Assembly: GCA_003254905.1 (NCBI GenBank)
Contig: QANU01085038.1
Location: forward strand, 1-64,000
Origin: Nissolia schottii
Taxonomy: Eukaryota; Streptophyta; Magnoliopsida; Fabales; Fabaceae
Direction: 5' to 3'
DNA: 64,000 nt
Positions 37,011-48,694 of the stretch are shown one piece after another (position 1 is the first letter of the stretch; each line of letters starts with the position of its first letter). The notes under the pieces were generated by a model. It had not been told where the DNA came from. It saw only the letters and a list, made by a program, of their open reading frames with translations, and did no database searches. Made by a program: the position numbers and the translations under genes.

Positions 37011-37365
37011 TTCTCTAATATATGCATTTCGAAATAAAGTGATAAATCTTACTATTGAATTAATAAAGTAATAAAATAAAAATGAAATTCATTTTCACTT
37101 TAGAAATTTAATGATGAAATCTTTCACTGTATACTTTAAAGTGAAATATTACATTTTAGAGGATTCTTATTCAAATATTATAAGAGTAAAAATTACATCC
37201 TCTAAAGTGAGATTTGCAACTTTAGCAAATTAAATAAGTGATCTCACTTTAATGAATAAAATAAAAGTAAACTCATTTTTTACTTTGTTGGTTTAATGTT
37301 GAGATTTTTCTACTTTACACTCTAAAGTGAGAAATTTCACTTTAGAAAATTATTGTCCTTAATAA
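37011..37365. repeat. Two diverged tandem copies of about 170 bp with CACTTTA/TAAAGTG arms
   Basis: Each copy holds, in order, a TAAAGTGA-type word, AATAAAATAAAA, TTCACTTT or ACTTTGTT, GGTTTAATG with TGAGAT/GAAATC, TTTCACT/CTTTACACT and a closing AAAGTGAAAT. The closing word TCTAAAGTGAGAAATTTCAC at 37320-37339 is partly palindromic. It may be a duplicated MITE. Confidence 0.5.
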
Positions 37366-37501
37366 CATATATGATTTTCAGGTAAAAACATCTAAAATTA
37401 GTTCTAACAATTAGTATAAGTAGCTGATTTATTTTATTTGTCATTTACACCTTTTTAGTACATCTAAAAAGTAAAAGTGGCAAATAAAATGATTAAGCAG
37501 G

Positions 37502-37507
<6 letters not shown>

Positions 37508-37541
<34 letters not shown>
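37508..37541. repeat. (TA)n microsatellite
   Basis: Uninterrupted TA dinucleotide run. Confidence 0.97.
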
Positions 37542-37542
<1 letters not shown>

Positions 37543-39163
37543 CCTTTAAAATTTTAGAATTGATTTTTAGTGTTGCTACCTGAAAGCTAAATATACTACA
37601 AAGCAATGAAAAATGTAGAAGTTAATTTGGAAGAATGATATGACGTGTATGTTGATCCATATTTGGATTGTACCACCTAATTTCTTATTTTCTTCAAAAT
37701 TTTGCCAATTTTCTTTTGGTAGTATAACATTACAAGAGATTTTTCTATTAATATAATTTTAATACCATGTTTAGGTAAATTCACAATAAAAATGAATCAC
37801 ATCAAACTTTTTACTTGTTTTTTTTGGTCATATCAACTTTGTTGTCTATGTGCTTAAAGAGGAAATGTTGAGATTGTATCTAGTGAGTGCCTCTTTGGTT
37901 TATCGATTGCACATTGCGAACATAATTTTAATCACCTTAAAATGAGATTCTGTACTACTCAACATGTTTGGCTTTTATTTCGCCGTCAACTTAATTTATT
38001 TTTACTTCCTAAATTTACATTTGGTCATAGTAAAAATAGAGTTACTTTTCAGTTTGAGATTTGCAAATTGAAAAAATACTTTACCATATTGCCCATATTA
38101 ACTTTTATTTTATTCTTTCATAAAATTATATTATATGGTTATTTTTAATAACTTTACCTCTAAAAGTAATTTTATTTTATGTTATCTAAACAAAAATAAT
38201 TCTCTTAAATTTACTTTTAAAATATTCAAATCAAACACAAATAAATTCTTTTCACCTTAATTCTTCTGAAAAAAATAATTCCTTCATAGATTAAACTAAA
38301 CGGGCGGAGAAGTTTTCCAGCATTACCAAGCACATTCTACTAGTTTTAGGGCCAAAGAGAGAGTGTTACCGGCTATGTAAGTTGTTAGTAGTGGCTGCAA
38401 ATTTATTTTTATTTTTTTGGGGGAGGGGGGGGGGGGTTATTTGGCATTGTAGACATAAGTGAAGTGATGATGTACTTTAGCTTTTATTTTTAAGTAACCC
38501 ATTTACTTATTTTTGTTGTTGTTGTCCTTTGCTTTATTCCTGGGGCTAACTCTCTCTTTAAGCAAAGAATGCTTGGAATAGAGGGACAACAAAACCGCCC
38601 ATTATATAAAAACTAAGAACTATCTCTTTCTCTTACACTCTGCCAGCAAGCCACACACACAAATCTTTCCTTTGTTTCTTGCTTGGTGTTAAGGGCAGGG
38701 AATGGTTATTCCACGTGTCACGGTCTGATTGGTTGTGCTTTAGCTAAAGATGTTTTATTTACCAGATCTTGTTAAGGAAGAAAGCATAGTCTAAAGTCCA
38801 AAGTCATTCCCTCTCTCTCCCTCAACTTGGTTTTGGTCTGGTTTTTTGAAGTGAAATTCAAAAATACCACACTTTAATTACATCTTTGTTGTTATTTTGT
38901 TCACCCCTCTCTTTATCTTATGTGACCTGTCCATGTTTTTTTTAAATAAAGATAATACACAGTGTTAACTCATGACATAAATAAAGTCTTTGGTCATACA
39001 CCAAGCAATGTAAAAAAAAATAATAATAATTCTTACTATTTTATTTAAATGTAGCAGCGATAAAATTTTAGTTTTACCCCTTTTTCTGCATTCTTTATTG
39101 GTAGAAATTCTGAAGCCAAGGTACATATTATATAGACTAAATAGTTAAGAAAGTGTTAATAAA

Positions 39164-39230
39164 GAGTAACACAATTGGTAAATATTTAGATTCTTACTCT
39201 AAAAGGTTGAGAGTTCAAATTTTGCAACCC
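39164..39230 (+). repeat. Degenerate tRNA-like segment, possible SINE
   Basis: AGTAACACAATTGGTAA resembles a pol III A box, and GAGTTCAAATTTTGC about 35 bases later resembles a B box (GGTTCGANNCC). The spacing fits a tRNA head. The stems are not intact, so this is not a working tRNA gene. Confidence 0.3.
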
Positions 39231-42200
39231 AATATAAATATTTGGTTAATGAATAATATATAAATACATCTTTAAATGCTGGTGTTTACCCTCACCTAAA
39301 TTTTTATATTACCAAAAAAGAATAATTAAGAAAGTCTTATGAAAATATAGTGTTTCAATTGGGCTTTAAATTAGAAGAGTAAAGGTATTTGAATACCAAA
39401 ACAATCTTAGACATTCAAAACTATCATTCATAAGTCAGTGGTCCATAAATAAAGCTCACGTCCTCATGTTTTTGTGAGAACAGGTATTGAGTGTTTAAAA
39501 TATGTTTTAAAAACAAATAACATTACTCTAATATAAACTTCTTTCAAATTTTATATGAAAAATGTTATATGTATAATAATATTTGGATAACATTTAGATA
39601 ACTCTCTCACAAAATATGCGTTTTATTATACTCACATTTTCTTTTTTTTTTATGATAGGACTCATATTTTTATAAGAGAATTATCTAAATGTTATTGCAC
39701 ATGTAATATTCTTGAATTTATATTACTCATCTGCCCAATGGACAAGTAAATGCCCTGTTAAAAGGACTTAATCTCGCAATCTTTCTTGTTTTTCTCATCC
39801 TAATAATGCAATAAAAAAAAATACCTTATAAGTTTCATCAAGCCTTGTCAAATTAAATTCCAATTCAAAAATCCCATGAAAGGCTTGAGAGGACATTGAA
39901 GACATGATGAGGATGATAACCACTTTTAACGTTAGGAATGTTCTGTTTTTTTTTTTCTTTTCAATATATAATAAAATTGTGAAAAGTGATCATAAAGCTT
40001 CATATTCAGCAATCCTCACCCCCCAAGGCAAATCTACAACAACAATATAATCTCAATCCCCAAGTCTTTTCTTTCTCCATTTCCAATGTTCATTCAGGGT
40101 CTCTCTGGTTACTTTGGTTATTATGTGCCTTCTTTTGATTTATTGTTTCAGTTTTTCAGATTAAAAACACTGCTTATCCCTTGTTAAAAGAAGAGACACA
40201 AGTTGGCAGTGTCGTGCCAACACTGTGTATTACATTGAAAGCTTTTAAACCTGTCCGTACGCCCAATTTATACGTATATATATGGTTGAAAGCTGGGTTA
40301 CTTATATTCATTTATATTATATTAATATAAAATATAATATTATATTAATATTTTATTTATTATTAAATAAAATTTCAATAAAATATGAGCATTATTAATG
40401 TTGCATTCAATGATAAATAAAATATGAAGTTAATTCAAAATTTTAAATAAAATAAATATACTTAACATTTCTTGATTATAGACTTTATGGAGTTGGATCA
40501 TGCAATTCTTTCTAATAACTGATCAGTTTCATGCATAATGTTGGAAATTCAAACCAATTAATTAAGGTCTTATGTTAAATCGTTGGTCTTATGTTATGGC
40601 CTTACCTATGTGGCCCCCTTAAAAGGTACAACCAAGGCAAAGGGTCAAGTAAGGAGGATTTGCTTATTCTTAAGGGAACAATCTAATGATTAAGCAATAA
40701 AAGACTCTAATTAAGACAGTAATAGATTCTATTCTCATTAGAAGTTGGGGTAGAGCTATTTACTAAAGAAGAGGATAAAATCACTCCCATTGCATGATTC
40801 GAATTTTGATCAATTTGAGAGGGGGGAAAAGAAAGATAAAGGTTAATTTTCTTAGATGGCGAAGCTTTCACAGCAAAAAATGAAAAAAAAAAAAGAAAAA
40901 AAAAAGAGAGAATATTTCTGTTAATAAATGTCTTGTAGGGGAAGGGTTGGAGAGGGAAGGAAATTAAATTAAATAGGGGCAATCTGAATATTCAGCTTGT
41001 TTTTATTATTCTTCATGATCAGCATAAGAATGTTAATAAAGTGTGAAAAAATAGAAAAAGAAAAGAAAAAAAGAATCACATAAAAAGAGAAATATTATGT
41101 TCTTGAACTGCTCTTTTGAACAAAGAGGAAAACGTTCAATAAGCTACTTTCTTTTTTTAAGTTGGTTCTCCTTTCAGGGACAAGATTTAAACTGCCCTTT
41201 GAAGAAAAGAAACTGAGTAGCTGCAAAATTAGTATGCTAAAGCAATTTAGTTTGATTTGGAAAGGGATATGCTCAATATTCTGAATATTTATTTATTTGT
41301 ATAATTTTTTTGTCAATTTTACTTCTTGTGAGGCCCTACTTTTACTGTGGGGGGAAAGAGACATAATATTTCTTTCATCTGCCTATGCAAACATAAAGAC
41401 ATGATGAGTCAATGTTGTGTGTTCAGATAAGAATTGCACGTGTTTTCATCTTCAAAACCATGCACTGATTGGTCACCAATCTCATGAATATAAGTTCCAA
41501 CTGATACAGCAAACAAAGCCAACTTTTTTATTTGCTCTATTAAAATATTAGACCTTCTTCACTAGAAACAAATAAAGATGTTTAAAGAAGCAATTGACTT
41601 GAAGGCATGTTTTGGACCAGGGGAATAACCAACGTAATTGCTTGCTAATATATATCTTTTGAATTATGGATATAAATAATGCAATGCACGTTACAACTGA
41701 AAAAAGCACAATTTTAATTGCAGTAATGTAAAATGTCAGAACATGTAAGGAGTGGCACAATGGGGCCTCTTTGATGTTTGGGTTGAATAGTGATAAATAA
41801 AAGGTTATGGTCTTTCTTTCATGTGTTTTTAGACAAGTAACCTTTTGGGCTTTGATTTTGATAACAATACTATAATCTATTAGAATTTGAAACGTGAATG
41901 AACTCTAGATCAAACCTATATGACGGATCCAACAATCAAGCCTAGCCCATAATAACTGACAAATCACAAGCCCACTTCCAATATGGGTAATGGCTGTTAC
42001 AGCCGCATATAAAGACCAATTTACCCATGGAAGTAGAAAAATATTTCATAGTTAACTGTCTATCATTTCGTGTGAACTCAATCATTTAAAAAAAAAAAAA
42101 AAGGCATTCTATACCATGTGCTAATTGGCAATTAGAACAAACCATTTATTAGATATAGAGACAAAATAGAGGTTGTAAAAGGCTATTTCCGTGGCCTAAA

Positions 42201-42268
42201 ATTGAAAATTGAAAAAGGTGAAACTAAGTCCAATTCTTACTACAAATATGGATGGAGATCTAATGGGG

Positions 42269-43017
42269 CTAATTCTTCGGAGAGCCTCGTCGTCCCCTAA
42301 GTGATTGCCAAAAAATGGGCCAATTCTTCTGGGCCTCAGTCCAGCCGAAAAGGGAGCCTTCCCTGAGTGGGTCCCAGCTGGAGGACACAATCCCATAACT
42401 CACCCCCAAAAGCGCAGAGCCAAAGAAGAAGAAGGAGACAATGAAGGGCACCCAAGTGGGCACATCAATTTTGAGCCCAACCTTGAGGTAGTAGAAGAAG
42501 GGGAAGAACAAGAGCCCAATTCCCAGTGGAATCCCCACTGAGAATGCCATCCTGCTCATCATTCTGTTGGTCACAACTTCTGGGATGACACCCTCCTCTG
42601 GTTCTTCATCTTCTTCTTCTTCGATGTTATTTCTCAGTCTCTTGGTCTTGTTCTTTTTCTTTGGGGAGTTAGGTCCAAACCCCTTGGGGCCCTTCAAGGT
42701 TGCATATGTTGGTGTAAGGTTTGGGAGGTGAATTCCTGATCTATGAATAGGGAAATGAGGCCTGCCCTTTCCATTCAAATGATTGATCTTGCTCCTAACT
42801 TGCTGCATTAGAATTACTTTATCAAATTCTACAGTTATATATGAAGCAAAATTTGGGTCTTAAAATGGTGCGACAAAAATAAGGGGATGCTATTTCTTTT
42901 TAATCAAACAGATAGATATGAACATGACTAAAATTTCCATAAATTAAGTGGACAAGTGGTTGGAGAGAGAGAGAGAACCTGGTGAAGAAATTGTGGAGGG
43001 GAAAACGTGGCGGCCAT
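42269..43017 (-). CDS. PAM68: PAM68, thylakoid photosystem II assembly factor
   Basis: Two exons on the minus strand, 43017-42979 and 42802-42269, joined in phase 0 to 190 residues. The N terminus MAATFSPPQFLHQ and the following basic stretch look like a chloroplast transit peptide. A basic KKKNKTKR segment and an acidic EEEEDEEPEEG run (about 61-84) precede two membrane helices at about 98-119 and 130-152, followed by SSWDPLREGSLFGW and a basic end. This layout is that of PAM68 (DUF3464), which in Arabidopsis sits in the thylakoid membrane and helps early photosystem II core assembly (D1 maturation and CP43/CP47 steps). Length is slightly below that of Arabidopsis PAM68. Chloroplast location is inferred from the family. 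No defects are seen. Confidence 0.92.
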
Positions 43018-43108
43018 TGGATTATGTGGAAGGTGTAGATGGCTCAGGATAACATAGCTTGGATAGCAGACATGATAATAATAGAGAAATAGAAACACTA
43101 CAGAAAAG

Positions 43109-43151
43109 AAGACACGGAGAGGGAGAGGGAGAGGGAGAGAGAGAGAGAGAT
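43109..43151. repeat. GA/GAGAGG purine repeat upstream of PAM68
   Basis: GAGAGGGAGAGGGAGAGG passes into (GA)n; on the gene strand this is a CT-rich leader motif. Confidence 0.9.
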
Positions 43152-44406
43152 GTTGTGTTTAAGGGATAAGGTTGGAATGGATATCTATCTATCAATCTAT
43201 CTATCTTCGCCACCGTTATTGTGCCACTGCTACATTTTTGCTACCTTCTTGGATATGCTGCTACTTGCTATTTCAAAACGTCGTCGTGTTAATAATAATA
43301 TTAATAATAATAATAAATTATTAGTGTTAATAGCAAACATTTCTAATACCCAATACCCTCATGAATAGATAAATGTAGAGCATACTTTGTATTTTTATTC
43401 TTTTAATGCTAGAAAATATTATCACAATATACAACATTCTTGTTAAAAGTCAAGTGTAAAATATATTTTATATCTTAAATAATAAAAATAATCAAGAGAT
43501 CAACACTTTAAATTTATTTAAAAAATACATTACCATGGGATGATTGTTGACTAATATCAAAATATGAGTGAATTCATCCATTGTGTTGTCTATCATCTCT
43601 CAAAAAAATTTCACTTTCTTTTTCTTGACTAACAAATTACTTCAATGTGTTTCAGGGCCAAAGATTCCATGTGCCTAGTGTGTTTTAAGTACACTTAGTG
43701 TGTCTGGCTATTATTTACGTTTTTGGCACCGCATTCACTTTACTCTCTCAAAATTAGCATTGCACACATACCCCTTTATCTTTTTCATTTGTAAAGGAGG
43801 ATCTCAAACAATATTTTTAAAATGACACCATTTCAATAATATCTACCCATTACACCCATATTGAAGTGGATTTCTAAAAAAGAAATGGTTGACTACATCT
43901 ATTTAAGGGGACAATAGCTCCTAACACACGGATTTTTTGGTTTCTATGGCGGAACAAGTTAATTATGATAAAAAATGAGGAGAAGACAAAATAATGAGGA
44001 AAGCCGAAAAAGTGAATCAAGTCTATATAAAAAATTTATCGCCAAAAGAATATTGAAGGGTCCTCGTGATGAATGCATAAATATTTAAGTAATAATCAAA
44101 CCGTATACAGGACGGGCTAGTGTCATAAGAATATTTATGAGATGCATAAGTCGTACCGTCAATAAGTTTCAATAATTCCTTCTAGGGAAGGTGGGGCTAG
44201 GGGTTTGAGCCTTTATTAAAGACTCAATAATTCCTTGTGCAAATAACATTTTCTCAAACTAAAATAATCAACTTTTACTTGTAATTAAAACTTTCAAAAT
44301 CCACTTTCACTTATAAATATACTTTGCCCTTAATTTTTTTTTATTCTTATTGTCCATTCAAACCTTAAACCTTAAACCTAAACACGTGAGATTATTTGAA
44401 AACAGA

Positions 44407-44462
44407 NNNNNNNNNNNNNNNNNNNNNNNNNNNNNNNNNNNNNNNNNNNNNNNNNNNNNNNN
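44407..44462. other. Assembly gap, 56 Ns
   Basis: Run of N followed by a TA-rich start. Confidence 1.
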
Positions 44463-44789
44463 TATATATATTTAAAAAGGCGGTCCCAAGCATGCAATAA
44501 GTCTCATCCATGATGACAACATATTAAGACTTAGGCTATTATGAAAATTAAATTCAAGAGCAGTTGAAGAACGAACCATACTCAAAAGTGTAGGATGTAT
44601 AATAAACTCCACATTTTTTTTATAAATTGAGTTGTTATGATATCAAATTAATTTTATTATATTTAAAGACAATGTACCTTCCATAGGATTCCATTAAAAA
44701 TCTGATCATAATATTTGACAACAAATAAATAAACATGTCCGAAGGCAACAAAAGAAAAGCAAAGCCTCAAACCTTGAAAACACAAAAGC

Positions 44790-45680
44790 ATGGGAGTCCT
44801 GAGGATGGAGGACGTAGAAGGCAAAGGGAGGGGCCTGGTTGCAGCAGAGCCCCTCAAAGCAGGGCAAGTAGTCCTGAAAGAGCACCCTCTCATCCTCTAC
44901 TCTGCCTCCAACGTCCCCTCACCCTTCTCTTACTGTGACCACTGCTTCAGAATCCTCCCACAGCCACCCCGCTGAGTGCCCTTCCTGTGAAAACCACCGC
45001 TTCTGCAGCCACAAATGCCTCTCCTCCCACTCCCTCTCCCATCTCCAAAGCTCACCAAGTCCAAGCACGTTTAATCATAGCCGCAATCTCCTCTCCCTCC
45101 ACGGCTCCCCTGACTCCAACATTCTGGACTCTGCTCTGTTCCTTCATTCTCTCATCTCGCCCCTTCTCCCACCAATGACCCATTTTTCTGCTGATCTGCT
45201 TGCTCACATTATTGCCAAGGACAGGCTCAACTCGTTCTGCTTGATGCCCACGGCCCTCAGAGGTCCATTAAGGCCTACGCCATATACCCAAAGGCAACGT
45301 TTTTCAACCATGACTGTATCCCCAACGCTTGCAGGTTTGACTATGTGGACAGCAGTGGCCCCGACATGGTCGTCAGGATGATTCAGGATGTGTGCATAAG
45401 CTATTTCAGGATTGGGAGGGATTATGGCACCAGGAAGAGGATCCTGATGGAGGATTATGGGTTTGTTTGTGAGTGTGATAGGTGCAGGGTTGAGAAAGAT
45501 TGGCCTGATGGACAGCCTAACAGTGACGTGCCACATGCGAGGTTCCTTGCAAAGTATGTGTGTGGGAGCAAGAACTGCGCAGGGACTATGGCTCCTCTGC
45601 CTCCAGAAGATGGTGTGAACTCCAATGTTCTCGAGTGCAACTTTTGTGGCAATTTGAAGAATATTGATGCTGATGCTTAA
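44790..45680 (+). pseudogene. ASHR2: ASHR2-like SET/MYND-domain gene copy with two frameshifts
   Basis: Three consecutive frames together give an intronless ASHR2-like protein (SET-domain group, SMYD-like, putative protein-lysine methyltransferase). Frame 1 (44790-44979): MEDVEGKGRGLVAAEPLKAG, VVLKEHPLILYS and CDHCF, the start of SET and of the MYND zinc site. After a one-base shift, frame 2 (about 44970-45245) reads CPSCENHRFCSHKC, the rest of MYND, then a Ser-rich helix region to IIAKDRLNSFCLM. After another shift, frame 3 (about 45246-45680) reads KAYAIYPKATFFNHDCIPNACRF with the SET motif NHDCxPN, YGFVCECDRC (post-SET cysteines) and a C-terminal CGSKNCAGTMAPLPP...CNFCGN. The family's PxGxE segment between RMIQDV and CISYF is missing, an in-frame deletion in the SET core. 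Two shifts plus that loss mark a pseudogene, although sequencing errors could explain the shifts. Confidence 0.8.
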
Positions 45681-46031
45681 TGTGTGTTTTGGTGGATCCA
45701 ATCCAATTGGAGTGTATTCTGCTATGTGCTATTCTCCTTTCTGTATCATTCATGTATGTATCTGGCAGGAATATTATGCAGCGTCTTGTACTCTTCGCTA
45801 GACAAAAGCAACATATTGCACTTTCGTGTTTTAATGAGGAATATATTCTTGATCTCACCTAAATATAAGTTTTTTATTCTCTTCCATTCCATTTCCCTTT
45901 AAACCACCAATTCATACGTACCCTTACATAGGACAAGTGCCATTTTTTAGTTGGTATACAAAAGGGGTCATGCCCCAGAGGGCAAGCGCCATTACCAATG
46001 ACTTCAAAGTAAAAATCCACACCCACAAGCA
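45681..46031. other. Downstream flank of the ASHR2-like copy
   Basis: T-rich then mixed sequence; no feature seen. Confidence 0.5.
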
Positions 46032-47483
46032 CGAGTTTTTTTTAACTAAAATAACCCTAATATAAACAAATTATTAAAATATCTCTATTTTCAAACATTT
46101 AATAAAACTATCCCTGTTTTTGCAAACGTGACATTCGCGCTTTGCGCGGCGAGTCACGTCAGATTCGCCAACATGCTTGGCGAATAATGCTGAGATTTGC
46201 CAACAAGGTTGCCAAATCCAATAGAAATTCGCCAACCAGGTTGGCGAATTTCTATTGGATGGTTGGCGAATTTCTATTGGATTTGGCAACCCTGTTGGCG
46301 AATTTGGACTAACCCTAACCCTAATCAAACCCTCACCCAGTTTGATTATATGGGAGCGCCCTATGATGAATTATATAGGGTTTATGGTTATGGTTACGGT
46401 TTGTTTTTATGGTTTAGGATTAGGGTTTGGTTAAGGTTTGTTTTTATGGTTTAGGGCAAGGGTTTGATTGGAGTTATGGTTTGATTAGGGTTAGGGTTAT
46501 TAGGATTTAGGGTAAGGGTTAATTAGGGTTGAGGGCTAGAGTTTGATTAGAGTTGGGTTTAATTAGGGTTAGGATTGTGCGTATGGTTAGGTTTATATGA
46601 TTAGGGTTATTAGGGTTAAGGGTTGATTAGAGTTTAGGGCTAGGGTTTGATTAGGGTTGATTAGGATTTAGGGTTAGGGTTTGATTAGGGTTGAGGTTAT
46701 ATGGATCGGGTTCAAATTCACCAACTTGGATGGCAAATTCCTATTGAATTCGCCAAACTGGTTGATTAGGATTTATGGTTAGGGTTTGATTAGGGTTAGG
46801 GTTATGGGCTGAGTTCAAATTTGCCAACCCAAATGATTTGCCAAACCGGTTGATTAGGGTTTAGGGCTAGAGTTTGATTAGGGTTGGGGTTATATGGTCA
46901 AGTTCAAATTCGCCAACCTGAATGGCAAATTCCTATTAAATTCGCCAAAACTGGTTGATTAGAGTTTAGGGCTAGGGTTATGGGCCAAGTTCAAATTCGC
47001 CAACTCGGATAATTTGCCAAATCGGTTGATTACGATTTAGGACTAAGGTTTGATTAGGGTTTAGGATTAGGGTTTAATTGGGGTTGATTAGGGTTTAAGG
47101 CTAGAGTTTGATTAGGGTTGGGGTTATATGGACTGAGTTCAAATTCATCAACCCGGATGGCAAATTCATAATTCGCCAAATTGGTTTATTAGGGTTTAGG
47201 GCTAGTGTTTGATTAGGGTTAAGGTTAGTCCAAATTCACCAACCCAATTGGCAAATTCCTATTGAATTTGGCAACCCTGTTGGCAAATTCCTATTGGATT
47301 TAGTAACTTTGTTGGCGAATCTCAACACTATTCGCCAAGTGTGTAGGCGAATCTAACATGGCTCGCCACGCAAAGCGCGAATGGTACGTCAGCTAAAACA
47401 TGGATAGTTTTGTTAAATGTTTAGAAATAAGGGTATTTTAATAATTTATTTGTGTATAAGAAGTATTTTAATAAAAAAACTCA
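46032..47483. mobile_element. Foldback (long-TIR) element with telomere-like and TTCGCCAAC/GTTGGCGAA core
   Basis: About 200 bp at each end are inverted repeats. Left (46033-46237) and the reverse complement of the right (47278-47482) share GAGTTTTTTT, AAATTATTAAAATA, AAACATTTAA.AAAACTATCC, CATTCGCGCTTTGCG.GGCGAG, AGATTCGCC.ACA..CTTGGCGAAT and AATCCAATAG. The core (46300-47240) alternates GATTAGGGTTAGGGTTT-like repeats with TTCGCCAAC and GTTGGCGAA palindromes, in about five larger units starting GGTTATATGG or GGTTATGGGC. No transposase frame is present. Long inverted arms suggest a Mutator-like or foldback non-autonomous transposon. A target duplication was not identified. Confidence 0.85.
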
Positions 47484-48694
47484 CGTAACACTAACACCGC
47501 CCTTGTGTACCTCGAAATGCTACTCCAAATTGAAACATTAATAGGTCAACCACCACTGTGCACTTGTCATTTATTACCATTGTGCACAGGGAAGCCATGT
47601 GTGAAAGCTCCTTTTCACTGCCATATTATGCCTAATCTAAATTCCAATGCAAATGACCATTTGCCTCTCTCCAGTGCCCTCTTAACTTACTTCGTTAGTT
47701 CCAACACACTGGACAAACTCCAAACTCATCTCACCCGAAACTAGAAAATCTCTTACATACTTCTACACCAACAATAAAAAAATTACTACTAATGTTCTGT
47801 TTCATTAAATACTTAATATAATACTTCAGTAATTGCATTAAAAAATAGGGAAATAGAAAAAGGATGAATCACAAAATTGAAAGTGTCCAACGGATCAAAG
47901 CGTAGTCCTTTTTTTAAAAAAATAAATAAATTTCGGACTCTAATAGAACCTAAGGATATATTTGATTTGTATTTGTTTCCTTAGTTCATTTTCTCTTTTC
48001 AACTTATTTTTGTTTTTTAATATTTTATAAAAGAAACAGCAAAAATAGACAACGAAAATATAAGAATTGTTTTTTACATTATTTCCTCCACAAAATCCTA
48101 AAACAATAAACAAACATCAACCTGCACCATATTTTTACTAGTTACTACCGGAAAGGTTAACTACATGTACATGACTGATCCCATGTCTCAAATGTCACAG
48201 TGAAGAATGTTTGTCATTCATTCCCCACTCCATCATTTATGCAATAATTAACCATATCCATATAAGCTTGCAGGCTTGAAGATAGCAAAAGCACCATGTG
48301 TCTAACAATCATGGGACTTCAATCATAGGAAGATAAGAGTCAGACTAAATGGCAGTACAATAATAAAAAGGAAAAAAGGAAAGCATAGTCAAATATTACA
48401 AGTTTACATATAAAGGAAACAAGAGAACAAGAACTCCTTGAAGTATATAAACTATATAAAAGAACAACATATTTGGAACTTTGAAATTAAAAACATGATT
48501 CCCTCAAGTATCTGAATGCTATCTGAGGACTTCTATTTATTTATTATAGCATTTCATTGTTTTAGGGGAGAGACAAAGGGTAGGGTGGGGGTGGGGGAAC
48601 AGGAAGTGATTCCAAAAGCTTGGCTTCAAGTGGATGTTGACATATCATAGGGACAAGAACACTCAGTCACAAACCTTACAAAGAACCACTGCAA
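47484..48694. other. Gene-free stretch, includes GRF 3' UTR
   Basis: The right part (about 48500-48694) should be the 3' UTR of the minus-strand GRF gene. The rest shows no feature. Confidence 0.5.

Larger units (their letters stand above)
36151..42268. other. Large AT-rich intergenic stretch
   Basis: No gene supported on either strand. Contents seen: two diverged tandem copies around 37011-37365, a (TA)n run at 37508-37541, a G/A homopurine run at 38419-38436, a tRNA-like segment at 39164-39230, an AT palindrome near 40308-40350, and mono-A tracts. The plus-strand frame at 37942-38148 and the minus-strand frame at 40707-40982 look like chance. Confidence 0.5.
43018..44789. other. Intergenic stretch with assembly gap
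   Basis: Holds a GA-rich repeat (43109-43151) in the PAM68 promoter or leader, a TATC/AATC run (43185-43205), AAT repeats (43289-43320) and a 56-base N gap at 44407-44462. No gene seen. Confidence 0.6.

Noticed and set aside
43022-43213. Ser/Pro-rich minus-strand frame upstream of PAM68
   Set aside because: It is a reading of the GA-repeat leader (SPSPSPSP) and is not in frame with PAM68.
46197-46454. Open frame reading through the TTCGCCAAC palindromes
   Set aside because: The peptide is just a translation of the repeat units (PTRLPNPIEIRQ and similar) within the foldback element.
46300-47240. Interstitial telomere from a chromosome end fusion
   Set aside because: The TAGGGTT repeats are degenerate, interleaved with other units and enclosed by inverted arms, so a mobile element explains them better.
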